From JADJVL01 sp039812765 (GTDB lineage Bacteria > Acidobacteriota > Holophagae > Holophagales > Holophagaceae): a stretch of 64,000 nt of DNA. Position 1 is the first letter of the stretch; every line of letters begins with the position of its first letter. The notes under the pieces are model-generated. The model made no database searches. It was not told where the DNA came from and saw only the letters and a list, made by a program, of their open reading frames with translations. A program made the position numbers and the translations under genes. Shown piece by piece: positions 7,490-17,804 of this stretch. The stretch lies in the NCBI GenBank assembly GCA_039812765.1, contig JBDIBF010000007.1, forward strand, positions 3,722 to 67,721, given 5' to 3'.

Positions 7490-8428
7490 TCAAGCCTCGT
7501 CGCTGCCCTCGTTGACGTTCTCGAAGAGGACCGTCGAGAGGTAGCGCTCGCCGGTGTCGGGCAGCATGGCGAGGATGACGTCGCCGGGCTTCGCCTGCCT
7601 CGCCACCTCCAGGGCGGCGGCGAAGGTGCCGCCGGCGCTGAGGCCGCAGAAGATGCCCTCCTCCTTCGCGAGGCGCTGGGCCGTGTCCCGGCTCAGCAGG
7701 TCGCCCACGGGGATGATCTGGTGCGGAACCGAGCGGTCCAGCACCGCGGGCACGAAGTCCGGGGTCCAGCCCTGGATCTTGTGGGGGGCCCAGGGCTGGT
7801 CCCTCAGCAGGGAGGCGCCCTCGGGCTCCGTGGCCACGATGCGTACCTCGGGCCGCGCCGTGCGCAGCACCTGGCCCACGCCGGTGAGGGTGCCGCCGGT
7901 GCCCCAGCCGCTCACGAACCAGTCCAGCCGCCGACCGGCGAAGTCCGAGAGGATCTCCGCCGCCGTCGTCTGCCGGTGGTAGGCCGGATTGGCGGGGTTG
8001 TCGAACTGGCGGGCCAGGAATGCCCCGTGCTTCGAAGCGTACGCTTCGGCGATCTTCACCATGCCGCTGGCGCGGTTCGCGGCCGGGGTGAGGATGACCT
8101 TCGCGCCGTAGGCCCGCATGAGCTTGCGGCGCTCGATGGAGAAGGAGTCGGCCATGAAGGCCACGAAGGGGTAGCCCCGGGCGGCGCAGACCATGGCGAG
8201 GGCGACGCCGGTGTTTCCGGAGGTGGCTTCCACCACCATCTGCCCGGGCTTGAGCAGCCCCTTCGCCTCGGCGTCCAGGATGATGGCCAGGGCGAGGCGG
8301 TCCTTCACCGAGCCGCCGGGGTTGAAGGCCTCCACCTTCACGTACATCTCCACGCCTTCCGGGGCCAGGCGGTGGATGCGGACGATGGGGGTGCGGCCGA
8401 TGGTGTCGAGGATGCTGTCGTGGATCAT
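7490..8428 (-). CDS. cysK: cysteine synthase A
   Basis: O-acetylserine sulfhydrylase that makes cysteine from O-acetylserine and sulfide. The PLP lysine is Lys42 in NPGGSVKDR, the substrate loop SGNTG is at 70-74, and the phosphate-binding GTGGTLTG is present. Length is 312 residues, normal for CysK. The start at 8428 is chosen because GGAG lies seven bases upstream and MIHDSILDTIGRTPIV aligns with the family start; an in-frame ATG at 8455 would add nine residues. It converges with the decarboxylase gene, with only three bases between stops. Confidence 0.92.
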   Translation of the reverse strand: MIHDSILDTIGRTPIVRIHRLAPEGVEMYVKVEAFNPGGSVKDRLALAIILDAEAKGLLKPGQMVVEATSGNTGVALAMVCAARGYPFVAFMADSFSIERRKLMRAYGAKVILTPAANRASGMVKIAEAYASKHGAFLARQFDNPANPAYHRQTTAAEILSDFAGRRLDWFVSGWGTGGTLTGVGQVLRTARPEVRIVATEPEGASLLRDQPWAPHKIQGWTPDFVPAVLDRSVPHQIIPVGDLLSRDTAQRLAKEEGIFCGLSAGGTFAAALEVARQAKPGDVILAMLPDTGERYLSTVLFENVNEGSDEA

Positions 8429-8548
8429 GGGAGGCTCCGGGATGGGGAGCGTCATTCTGCGCAGGCCCGGCAGGGGCCTTCCAGACGGGTTCTTCGGCCC
8501 TTGATGGATCCATCACGCCAGCAGGCCTCCAGACCGCGTCGTGATTTT

Positions 8549-8621
8549 TCAATTAAAGAATTGATTTGAATTGACGCGATTGTTCAGTTCCCTCTTGACA
8601 ATGAGTCGTTTGGGCTAAAAT
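8549..8621 (+). promoter_or_regulatory. AT-rich promoter region of hsp20
   Basis: An AT-rich patch in a GC-rich surrounding. It holds the inverted repeat TCAATT-AAAG-AATTGA (8549-8564), then another TTGAATTGA, a -35 box TTGACA (8595-8600) and a -10 box TAAAAT (8616-8621) with a short 15-base spacer. The inverted repeat could be an operator. No CIRCE element is seen. Confidence 0.55.
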
Positions 8622-8662
8622 TTCCTTCGCGCAATGGAGCGCATTTCCCCATGGAGGACACC

Positions 8663-9130
8663 ATGACCACCCTTCTGACCCGTCCCGCCCGTACGGCCAC
8701 GGTCCAGACGCCTGTTCTGGAGCCCTTCCGCGTCATGCGGGACCTGCTGCGCTGGGACCCTTTCCGGGACGCGGCGTGGACCTATGAATCCAGCCCGGTC
8801 TTCACGCCGGCCTTCGATGTGAAGGAGACCGCTTCCGCTTACGTCTTCAAGGCCGATCTGCCCGGCATCCGCCTCGAGGACCTGGACATCCAGGTGCTCG
8901 GCAACCGCCTCACCCTCGCCGGCCGGCGCGAGGCCGAAGGCCGGGAGGAGCAGGAGACCTGGCACCTGGGCGAGCGCAGCTTCGGCGCCTTCAGCCGCAG
9001 CTTCACCCTGCCCGAGGAGATCAACGCCAGCCAGGTGGAGGCCCGCCTCGAACAGGGCGTGCTCACGCTCACGATCGCCAAGAGCCCGGCGGCCCAGCCC
9101 CAGAAGATCCGCGTGGTGGCCGGCGGCTGA
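8663..9130 (+). CDS. Hsp20/alpha-crystallin family small heat shock protein
   Basis: ATP-independent holdase chaperone of 155 residues. The alpha-crystallin domain spans about residues 45-140: FDVKETASAYVFKADLPG, the middle strands LTLAGRREAE and the closing A-x-x-x-x-GVLTLTI motif (EARLEQGVLTLTIAK). The short C-terminal tail has no clear I-x-I motif but ends KIRVVAGG. GGAGG at 8653-8657 places the start at ATG 8663; an in-frame ATG at 8651 would lie on the ribosome binding site. It stands alone between its own promoter and a strong terminator. Confidence 0.92.
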   Translation: MTTLLTRPARTATVQTPVLEPFRVMRDLLRWDPFRDAAWTYESSPVFTPAFDVKETASAYVFKADLPGIRLEDLDIQVLGNRLTLAGRREAEGREEQETWHLGERSFGAFSRSFTLPEEINASQVEARLEQGVLTLTIAKSPAAQPQKIRVVAGG

Positions 9131-9140
9131 AGGTGCAGCC

Positions 9141-9182
9141 CTCACGGAAAAAGCCCGGCCGAGGCCGGGCTTTTTCCGTGAG
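9141..9182. terminator. bidirectional terminator between hsp20 and rpsT
   Basis: Perfect 20-base stem (9141-9160 with 9163-9182) with runs of A on the left and T on the right, placed between converging genes, so it can stop transcription in both directions. Confidence 0.9.
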
Positions 9183-9194
9183 GGGGAGATGCTG

Positions 9195-9455
9195 TTAGAG
9201 GCCGTTGACCTTCAGGGTCAGACGGGACTTGTGCCGGTCGGCGGCGTTCTTGTGGAGGATCCCCTTCTTGGCGGCCTTGTCCACCACGCCCATGATGCCG
9301 GATAGCGCGGCGGCCGCCTCGGTCTTGCTGCCGGTCTCGACGACGGCCATGAACTTCTTCAGGGCGGTGCGCAGGGTGGACCGGTTGGCGCGGTTGCGCA
9401 GGCGGGCTTCCGCATCGCGGCGGGCCTTCTTGGCGGCGGACTTGTGATTGGCCAT
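9195..9455 (-). CDS. rpsT: 30S ribosomal protein S20
   Basis: Primary 16S rRNA-binding protein of the small subunit. The 86-residue basic sequence starts MANHKSAAKKARRDAEARLRN and keeps the usual S20 features: conserved NRANRSTLRTALKK helix, VDKAAKKGILHKNAADRHKSRL at the end. Single-gene transcription from the promoter at 9510-9537 and the terminator at 9141-9182 fits the usual arrangement of this gene. Confidence 0.97.
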   Translation of the reverse strand: MANHKSAAKKARRDAEARLRNRANRSTLRTALKKFMAVVETGSKTEAAAALSGIMGVVDKAAKKGILHKNAADRHKSRLTLKVNGL

Positions 9456-9509
9456 GCGGGGCTCCAGGGGTCGTCACGGGGGCGCCCGGCAGGCCGGACG
9501 CGAAGGGAA

Positions 9510-9537
9510 ATCGTAGCGCAAAGGGCTGGAAGTTCAA
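9510..9537 (-). promoter_or_regulatory. promoter of rpsT
   Basis: Read on the minus strand, TTGAAC (9537-9532) and TACGAT (9515-9510) are 16 bases apart, 55 bases before the rpsT start. A good sigma-70 match. Confidence 0.65.
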
Positions 9538-9648
9538 GGGGAAAAAGGGCCCGGTCCAGGCCCATTCGGGGCTTCCCAGGCCGGGGGGCGGCGTGGAAAC
9601 TGGAGGAGGCCCCGGTCCCCGGTGATCAGGTTTTTGGGGACAGGCGGC

Positions 9649-11444
9649 ATGGAACGCATTCGGGAAGCCTTTGAAAGAGCCTTGGGCGCGGCCTTGCCGG
9701 GCCAGGAGATCCTCCTCGAACGCCCGAAGAGCGGCGAGCTGGGGGACCTGGCCTTCCCCGCCTTCCGCGTAGCCAAGTCCGTGGGGAAGAACCCCGCGGC
9801 CCTGGCCCAGGAGCTTGCCGCGACGGTGAAGGTCGAGGGCGCCGAGATCCTCGCGGCGGGCCCCTACCTGAACCTGAGGCTTCGCCCCGAGGCCCGGGCC
9901 CGGGCGGTGCTGGGGGCGCTGCTTTCGGACCGGCCCTACGGCGCCGGCGCGCCGACGGGGAAGAAGATCATCGTCGAATACAGCTCGCCCAACATCGCGA
10001 AGCTCTTCACCATCGGCCACCTGCGCTCCACGATGATCGGCCACGGCCTGGTGCAGGCCCACCGCTACCTGGGCCACGAGGTGATCCGCCTCAACCACCT
10101 GGGCGACTGGGGCACCCAGTTCGGCACCCTCCTGGCGGCCTACACGCGCTGGGCCCAGGCGGACAATCCGCAGCTCACGAAGGACTTCGGCTGGGCGGCG
10201 GAGATCCCCGAAAAGCGCCGCAGCCCCCTCTTCCGCCTATTCCAGCTCTATGTGCGCTTCCACGACGAGGAGCGGGAGAGCCCCGAGATGCGCGACGAGG
10301 CGCGGGACTGGTTCCGCCGCCTGGAGGCCGGCGACGCCGAAGCCCGGCGGCTCTGGGCCTGGTTCCGGGAGATCTCCCTGGTGGAGTTCCAGCGCATCTA
10401 CGACCGCCTCGGCGTGGGCTTCGACACCCTGGAGCAGGGGGAGGCCTTCTACGAGGGCATGCTGGGCGAGGTCCTGAAGCGGCTGGAAGACGCCGGCCTG
10501 ATGGTGGAAGGCGAAGGCGGCGCCAAGATCGTGGACCTCTCCGACGTCGGCATCGAGACGCCGATGATCGTGCAGAAGGGGGACGGGGCGAGCATCTACG
10601 CGACCCGCGACCTCGCGCAGGTGACCTACCGCAAGGAGGCCTACGCCTTCGATCGCTGCATCTACGTCATCGGCGGGGAGCAGACCCTCCACATGGCGCA
10701 GATCTTCGCCACCGTGGAGAAGCTGGACCCCTGGTTCAAGGGCCGCCTGGTGCACACGCCCTTCGGCCTGGTCCGGCTGCCCGAGGGGAAGATGAGCACC
10801 CGCAAGGGCAACGTCATCTTCCTGGAGGACGTGCTGGACGAGGCGCGGGACCGCGTGTCGGCGGTCATCGAGGAGAAGAACCCCGAGCTGAAGGACAAGG
10901 CCGAGGTGGCCGAGATGCTGGGCATGGGCGCGGTGCTCTTCTTCAATGCCATGAACGACCGCATCAAGCCCATCACCTTCGAATGGGACCGGGTCATCGC
11001 CCTCGACGGCGACACCGGCCCCTACGTGCAGTACGCCCACGCCCGCATCTGCTCGGTGCTGCGCAAGGCAGGGGGCGAGTGGGCCATGTGGGGTCGGCCC
11101 GGCGCCCATCGCGGCCAGGACACGGCGGTGGTGCCCTACGGCGCCTGCGCACTGCCTTCCGACTTCGCCGGCCTCGAGGCGCCTGAAGCCCAGGCCCTGC
11201 TCTTCGAACTCGCCGGCCTGCCCGCCGCCATCCGCGCGGTGCAGGAGCAGCTCATGTCCACCGCCCTGGCGCGCCAGCTCCTGTCCATCGCCCGGGCCTT
11301 CTCCGGCTTCTACACGAACTGCCCCGTGCTCTGGGAGGAGAACAGCCCGGCGGTGCGGGAGTCCCGCCTGGCGCTGTGCGTCGCCACGGCCCGGGCCCTG
11401 CGCCAGGGCCTCTTCCTGCTCGGCATCCTTGCTCCGGAGGAAAT

Positions 11445-11448
<4 letters not shown>
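9649..11448 (+). CDS. argS: arginyl-tRNA synthetase
   Basis: Charges tRNA-Arg with arginine. Class I marks are the HIGH motif (TIGHLRSTMIGH) preceded by VEYSSPNIAK, and a KMSTRKG loop in place of KMSKS. The N-terminal tRNA-recognition domain comes first and the DALR anticodon-binding domain last. Length is 599 residues, normal. The start at 9649 is chosen because an upstream in-frame ATG at 9622 adds residues unlike the family. A Gly/Ala-rich stretch around residues 477-505 in the DALR domain (WGRPGAHRGQD) looks like a small insertion. The stop overlaps pyrG. Confidence 0.95.
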
Positions 11449-13091
<1,643 letters not shown>

Positions 13092-13104
13092 TGCCGAGGC
13101 ACCC

Positions 13105-15075
13105 ATGACCGCCACCCTCGACAAGCGCTGCATCGACACCCTCCGCGTCCTCGCCATGGACGGCGTGCAGGCGGCCAACAGCGGCCACCCGGGCACGCCC
13201 ATGGCGCTGGCGCCGGCGGCCTACACGCTGTGGACCAAGGTCCTCAAGCACAACCCGAGGAATCCGGCGTGGTGGGACCGGGACCGCTTCGTGCTCTCCT
13301 GCGGCCACGCGTCGATGCTGATCTACGGCCTGCTACACCTCACGGGCTACGACCTTGCCCTCGAGGACCTCAAGGCCTTCCGTCAGTGGGGCTCGAAGAC
13401 CGCCGGCCATCCCGAGTTCGGCCACTGCCCGGGCGTGGAGACGACGACGGGGCCCCTCGGCCAGGGCATCGGCAACGCCGTGGGCATGGCCCTGGCCGAA
13501 CGCGTGCTGGCTGCGAAGTTCAACCGTCCCGGCCACGCCATCGTGGACCACCGCACCTTCGTCTTCGCCTCCGACGGCGACCTCATGGAGGGCGTGGCCC
13601 AGGAGGCCGCCAGCCTCGCCGGGCACCTGAAGCTCGGCAAGCTCGTGGTCCTCTGGGACAACAACAAGATCACCATCGAAGGCAGCACCGACCTGGCCTT
13701 CACCGAGGACGTGGGCAAGGTCTTCGAGGCCAAGGGCTGGCGGGTGCTGAAGGTCGCCGACGGCGAGGACCTCGCGGCCCTGCAGAAGGCCTTCGACGCG
13801 GGGGTCCATGGCGACGGCCGGCCCACGCTGATCGACTGCCGCACCATCATCGGCTTCCCCGCGCCCACCAAGCAGAACACCCACCATGCCCACGGCGCGC
13901 CCTTGGGCAAGGACGAAGTCGCCGCCACGAAGAAGATCCTGGGCTGGGATCCGGACAGCCAGTTCCATATCCCGGCGGAGGCCCTGGAGCACTGGCGCCT
14001 GGCGGTGGAGTTGGGGTCCGAGCGGGAAAAGGAGTGGCAGGCCCGCTTCGACGCCTACCGCGCCGCGCACCCCGAGCTCGCCGCGGAACTGGCGCGGTGG
14101 ATGTCCGGCGGCGCGCCCGACGTCGTCGCCTCCCTGCCGGCCTTCGCCGCCGCGGACAAGCTCGCCACCCGCGAGGCCAGCGGCAAGGTGCTGAACGCGA
14201 TCGCGCAGGCGGTGCCGAACCTCATGGGGGGCAGCGCGGACCTGGCGGGATCGAACAACAGCGACATCAAGGGGGCCGGCGACTTCTCGGCCACGGAGAA
14301 CGGCCGCAACCTCCACTTCGGCGTACGCGAGCACGGCATGGGCGCCATCCTCAACGGCATGGCGCTGCACGGCGGCCTGCGGCCCTACGGCGCGACCTTC
14401 CTGCAGTTCGCCGACTACATGCGCGGGTCCATCCGTCTCGCGGCGCTGATGAAGCTGCCGGTCATCTACCTCTTCACCCACGACAGCATCGGCCTGGGCG
14501 AGGACGGTCCGACCCACCAGCCCGTCGAGCATCTAGCCTCCCTTCGCGCCATCCCGAACCTCGATGTGATCCGCCCCTGCGACGCCTGCGAGACCGCCGA
14601 GGCCTGGAAGGCCGCCCTGGCCCGCACCGACGGCCCCACGGCGCTGATCCTGTCGCGGCAGAAGCTGCCCACCGTGAGCGAAGGTAAGGCTGCGGGCCTG
14701 CACAGCGGCGCCTACATCCTGGCGGACGCGGCGGGCGCCATGATCCAACTCGTCGCCACCGGTTCGGAAGTCGCTCTCGCCCTGGATGCGAAGAAGGCGC
14801 TCGACGGCGAGGGGATTCCCACCCGGGTGGTGTCCATGCCGAGCTGGGAGCGCTTCCAGGCGCTGCCCTCTGGCAGGCAGGACCCTGTCCTCGCCCCCGG
14901 CGTGAAGACCCTGTCCATCGAAGCCGCCAGCACCTTCGGCTGGGCCCGCTGGGCCGATGCCTCGGTGGGCCTGGACACCTTCGGCGCCTCGGCCCCGGCG
15001 GAAGTGCTCTTCGAGAAGTTCGGCTTCACCGTGGCGAACGTCACGGCCTGCGCGAAGGGGCTGCTGAACCTCTAG
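13105..15075 (+). CDS. tkt: transketolase
   Basis: Thiamine-diphosphate enzyme of the pentose phosphate pathway that moves two-carbon units between sugar phosphates. Visible: SGHPGTPMALAP, the GHASMLIYGLLHLTGYDL region, the thiamine-diphosphate motif beginning SDGDLMEG with NNKIT, and the pyrimidine-domain region VREHGMGAILNGMALHGG, then HDSIGLGEDGPTHQPVE. Length is 656 residues, normal. It lies 13 bases after pyrG and probably belongs to the argS-pyrG-tkt transcript. Confidence 0.95.
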   Translation: MTATLDKRCIDTLRVLAMDGVQAANSGHPGTPMALAPAAYTLWTKVLKHNPRNPAWWDRDRFVLSCGHASMLIYGLLHLTGYDLALEDLKAFRQWGSKTAGHPEFGHCPGVETTTGPLGQGIGNAVGMALAERVLAAKFNRPGHAIVDHRTFVFASDGDLMEGVAQEAASLAGHLKLGKLVVLWDNNKITIEGSTDLAFTEDVGKVFEAKGWRVLKVADGEDLAALQKAFDAGVHGDGRPTLIDCRTIIGFPAPTKQNTHHAHGAPLGKDEVAATKKILGWDPDSQFHIPAEALEHWRLAVELGSEREKEWQARFDAYRAAHPELAAELARWMSGGAPDVVASLPAFAAADKLATREASGKVLNAIAQAVPNLMGGSADLAGSNNSDIKGAGDFSATENGRNLHFGVREHGMGAILNGMALHGGLRPYGATFLQFADYMRGSIRLAALMKLPVIYLFTHDSIGLGEDGPTHQPVEHLASLRAIPNLDVIRPCDACETAEAWKAALARTDGPTALILSRQKLPTVSEGKAAGLHSGAYILADAAGAMIQLVATGSEVALALDAKKALDGEGIPTRVVSMPSWERFQALPSGRQDPVLAPGVKTLSIEAASTFGWARWADASVGLDTFGASAPAEVLFEKFGFTVANVTACAKGLLNL

Positions 15076-15078
15076 CCC

Positions 15079-15180
15079 CTGACCCTGCGCGTCTTCGAGA
15101 CCCTGGATCAGCTCCGGGGAGCGCCCTTTGACCTGCCCTCCACCCTCCTGGAGACGGCCGAGACGCCGGAAGGGCGGGAC
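15079..15180 (+). pseudogene. possible gene remnant after tkt
   Basis: Just after the tkt stop, a stretch of about 34 codons beginning LTLRVFETLDQLRG keeps the strong third-position G/C of real genes here, but no ATG, GTG or TTG opens it and no protein family is recognised. It fades into the terminator at 15230. It may be the tail or middle of a lost gene. Confidence 0.3.
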
Positions 15181-15229
15181 CTATGCCCCGGCCTCCGGCT
15201 AGCGAGACAAGCTCAACCCGTGAACGCGG

Positions 15230-15254
15230 AAGGGCCCCGGATCCCGGGGCCCTT
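15230..15254. terminator. terminator between tkt and citrate synthase
   Basis: Perfect 11-base stem AAGGGCCCCGG with its complement and an ATC loop, located between two converging genes. Confidence 0.8.
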
Positions 15255-15274
15255 GCAATGCCGGCGCGGGAGGC

Positions 15275-16591
15275 TCAGTCCTTGTGCCCGCCTTCGGCGG
15301 CCCACTTCTCGAGCATGTCGGTGGTGACCGACTTCGGACGCTCGAGGGGGTACTGCAGGGCGCGGTCCCAGGTGAGATTGGCCAGCACGCCCAGGGCGCG
15401 GCCGACGCCGAAGAGCACGGTGTAGAAGTCGTACTCCCGCAGGCCGTAGTGGTACTGGATCATGCCGCTGGCGGCGTCCACGTTGGGCCAGGGGTTCTTG
15501 GTCTTGCCCTGCTCGGCGAGGACCTTGGGCGCCACGTGGTAGATCATCGCCACGAGCTTGAAGACCGGATCGTTGGGCAGGTGCTTCTCGGCGAACTTGA
15601 ACTGGGCCTCGAAGCGTGGGTCCGTGCGGCGCAGCACGGCGTGGCCGTAGCCGGGGATGACCTGGCCGCTGTTGAGGGTGTCCCAGAGCGCGGCGCGGAC
15701 GTTGTCCTCGGTGGGCTCGGCGCCCGCCAGCTTCTCCTGGAACTTCAGCACCCAGTCCAGGACCTCCTGGTTGGCCAGGCCGTGGAGCGGGCCCGCGAGG
15801 CCGTTCAGGCCGGCCGACAGCGCGTAGTAGGCGTCGCTCAGGGCCGAGCCCACGAGGTGCGTGGTGTGGGCGCTGACGTTCCCGACCTCATGGTCGGAAT
15901 GGATGATGAAGTACATCCGCGCCACGTCGTCGTAGGGCTTCTTGAAGCCCATCATGTGCGCGAAGTTGGCGCCGAAGTCCAGCTTGGGGTCGGGGCTGAT
16001 GACGTCGCCGCCCTTGTACTTGAGGCGGTAGATGAAGGCCGCGATCTCCGGGAGCTTGGCGATGAGGTCCGTGGCGTCGTCGTACATGTACTCCCACGCC
16101 CGGTCCTTCTTGAAGCCGTGGTGGTAGAAGTGGGTGAACTTGCTCTCCCGCTGCATGGCCAGGATGGCGGTGCTGAGCATGACCATCGGATGCGTGTCCT
16201 TGGGCAGGGCGCGCAGCACGTCGAAGACGTAGGGCGGGACCTTGGCGCGGTACTTGAAGTCCGCCTCGATCTCCGCGATGGCGTCGGCGTCCGGCGCCTC
16301 GCCGGTGAGCAGCAGGTACCAGAAGGATTCCACGGTCGGGTATTCGCCGCCGGGGGCCGCCGGCAGGGCCGCGAAGGTCTCGGGGATGTTGAGGCCGCGC
16401 AGGCGGATGCCCTCCAGCGGATCCAGGTAGCTGATGTCGCTGACCAGGCACTTGATGTCCCGGGCGCCGCCGATCACCTGGCCGATGGTCACCTTGTCCA
16501 CCACCACGTCGCTGAACTCCTTGGTGAGTTTCGCGGTGCGGGGGCGGTGGGCCTCGATCTTCTCCTTGAGCTTGTCCTTGAGCTTGGTCAT
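15275..16591 (-). CDS. gltA: citrate synthase, eukaryotic (mitochondrial) type
   Basis: Condenses acetyl-CoA and oxaloacetate at the entry of the TCA cycle. The sequence is of the mitochondrial type: HSDHEVGNVSAHTTHLVGSA, LNGLAGPLHGLANQEVL with the catalytic His, PGYGHAVLRRTDPR with the second His, and the LGVLANLTWDRALQYPLERP end. Its 438 residues equal the usual size of that type, unlike the shorter E. coli class. AGGAGGAGATCC directly before ATG 16591 fixes the start. Such enzymes are also known from dissimilatory metal reducers such as Geobacter. Confidence 0.93.
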   Translation of the reverse strand: MTKLKDKLKEKIEAHRPRTAKLTKEFSDVVVDKVTIGQVIGGARDIKCLVSDISYLDPLEGIRLRGLNIPETFAALPAAPGGEYPTVESFWYLLLTGEAPDADAIAEIEADFKYRAKVPPYVFDVLRALPKDTHPMVMLSTAILAMQRESKFTHFYHHGFKKDRAWEYMYDDATDLIAKLPEIAAFIYRLKYKGGDVISPDPKLDFGANFAHMMGFKKPYDDVARMYFIIHSDHEVGNVSAHTTHLVGSALSDAYYALSAGLNGLAGPLHGLANQEVLDWVLKFQEKLAGAEPTEDNVRAALWDTLNSGQVIPGYGHAVLRRTDPRFEAQFKFAEKHLPNDPVFKLVAMIYHVAPKVLAEQGKTKNPWPNVDAASGMIQYHYGLREYDFYTVLFGVGRALGVLANLTWDRALQYPLERPKSVTTDMLEKWAAEGGHKD

Positions 16592-16793
16592 GGATCTCCT
16601 CCTCCGAAATCTCGAACCTTCCATGCTAGCGCGGCAGCCAGCCCGGACCGGCCCGACCTGGAGTCAGGCGGGCGGCCCGCTACACTGGCGCGATGGTAGC
16701 CCCGATGCCCCCCCGCCGCCGGTCACGAAGGCCCCATTCAAGGCCCTCCCGAGGGCTTGTGATGGCCATCACCCGGGGCCGGGAGTCCCGGCG

Positions 16794-17756
16794 GTGAGGG
16801 CCGCGGCGATGCTGCTGGCGGCCGGGCTCCCCCTCGCCGCCCAGTCCGGCGAACCTGCCACGCCCCGGCCCAACCGGGTGGCCTGGTTCGCGGTCTTCCC
16901 CGAGCCGCTGCCCGAGGGCCGCACCACCCTGGCCCTGGAGGCCACCTCCCAGTTCCTGCGCCCGGACCGCCAGGACAGCTCCGACGCCCGCACCGTGGCC
17001 CGCCTCGACGGCGAGGAATGGCAGCTCACCGGGGACCTGGCCCGGGAATTCGGACCCGGCCGCCTGAACCTGCGGCTGCGGGTGGTGAACCGCAGCGGCG
17101 GCTTCGCCGACCAGGCCTTCGTCTCCTGGCACACGGCCTTCGGCATCCCCAACGGGGGCCGGGAGCTGGCGCCGAAATTCCAGTTCCTGTACCACCTGGA
17201 GCGGGACGGGAAGGTGGTCGCCGACCTCCGCCACGCGAAGACCCAGCTCCTGGACGCGGACCTGGCCTACGTGGTGCCCTTCGGCACGCCGGAGCTGGGC
17301 GGGCGCGCGGGGGCCTCGGTCCAGCTCCCGAACGGCAAGCGGGACGACTTCTCCGGCAGCGGCGGCACCGACGGGATCCTCGGCGCCATGGGCTGGGCGC
17401 GCGTCGGCCCCTTCCGCGGCTTCGTGCAGGCCGAGCAGGTTTTCCTGGGCATCAGCGCCTCGAATCCCTACCGCGCCGTGCTGGCCCGCACCCGCTTCGT
17501 CCGGGGCTGGGCGGCCGTGGGCGTCCAGGGCACGGGGCCGGGCTTCTGGCGGGGCCTGGGCCTGGAGATCAGCCTGGCGGCCACGGAGAGCCCCTACGCC
17601 GCGAAGGTGGGCCGCATCGACCGGGCCGGCTGGCAGCAGCACTGGATCCTGAGCCACCGCGCGCTGCCCCGGTGGCGCTTCGGCATCAGCGAGGAGGCGG
17701 GGACCTACACGGCGCCGGACATCACCGCCTTCGTCAGCTACCGCTTCGGGTCCTGA
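16794..17756 (+). CDS. DUF3187-like outer membrane beta-barrel protein
   Basis: Secreted protein of 320 residues. It starts with a short signal peptide (AAAMLLAAGLPLAAQS), followed by alternating amphipathic strands and a C-terminal SYRFGS with a penultimate aromatic pattern typical of outer membrane barrels. Segments such as the LNLRLRVVNRSGGFADQ strand and the DFSGSGGTDGILG turn resemble the DUF3187 family of unknown function. The GTG at 16794 has GGGAG eight bases upstream; ATG 16809 is the alternative. A 34-codon Arg-rich frame (16693-16797) ends exactly on the start codon. Confidence 0.65.
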   Translation: MRAAAMLLAAGLPLAAQSGEPATPRPNRVAWFAVFPEPLPEGRTTLALEATSQFLRPDRQDSSDARTVARLDGEEWQLTGDLAREFGPGRLNLRLRVVNRSGGFADQAFVSWHTAFGIPNGGRELAPKFQFLYHLERDGKVVADLRHAKTQLLDADLAYVVPFGTPELGGRAGASVQLPNGKRDDFSGSGGTDGILGAMGWARVGPFRGFVQAEQVFLGISASNPYRAVLARTRFVRGWAAVGVQGTGPGFWRGLGLEISLAATESPYAAKVGRIDRAGWQQHWILSHRALPRWRFGISEEAGTYTAPDITAFVSYRFGS

Positions 17757-17775
17757 GGCCGGCCCGGGGAGCCTG

Positions 17776-17781
17776 TAGACT
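17776..17781 (+). promoter_or_regulatory. putative -10 box of lysS
   Basis: TAGACT in the context GTAGACTGGAG, 23 bases before the lysS start. The same heptamer GTAGACT stands at a similar distance before pruA. No convincing -35 box is seen. Confidence 0.4.
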
Positions 17782-17804
17782 GGAGGGTCCGGTCCGGAGT
17801 CCCC

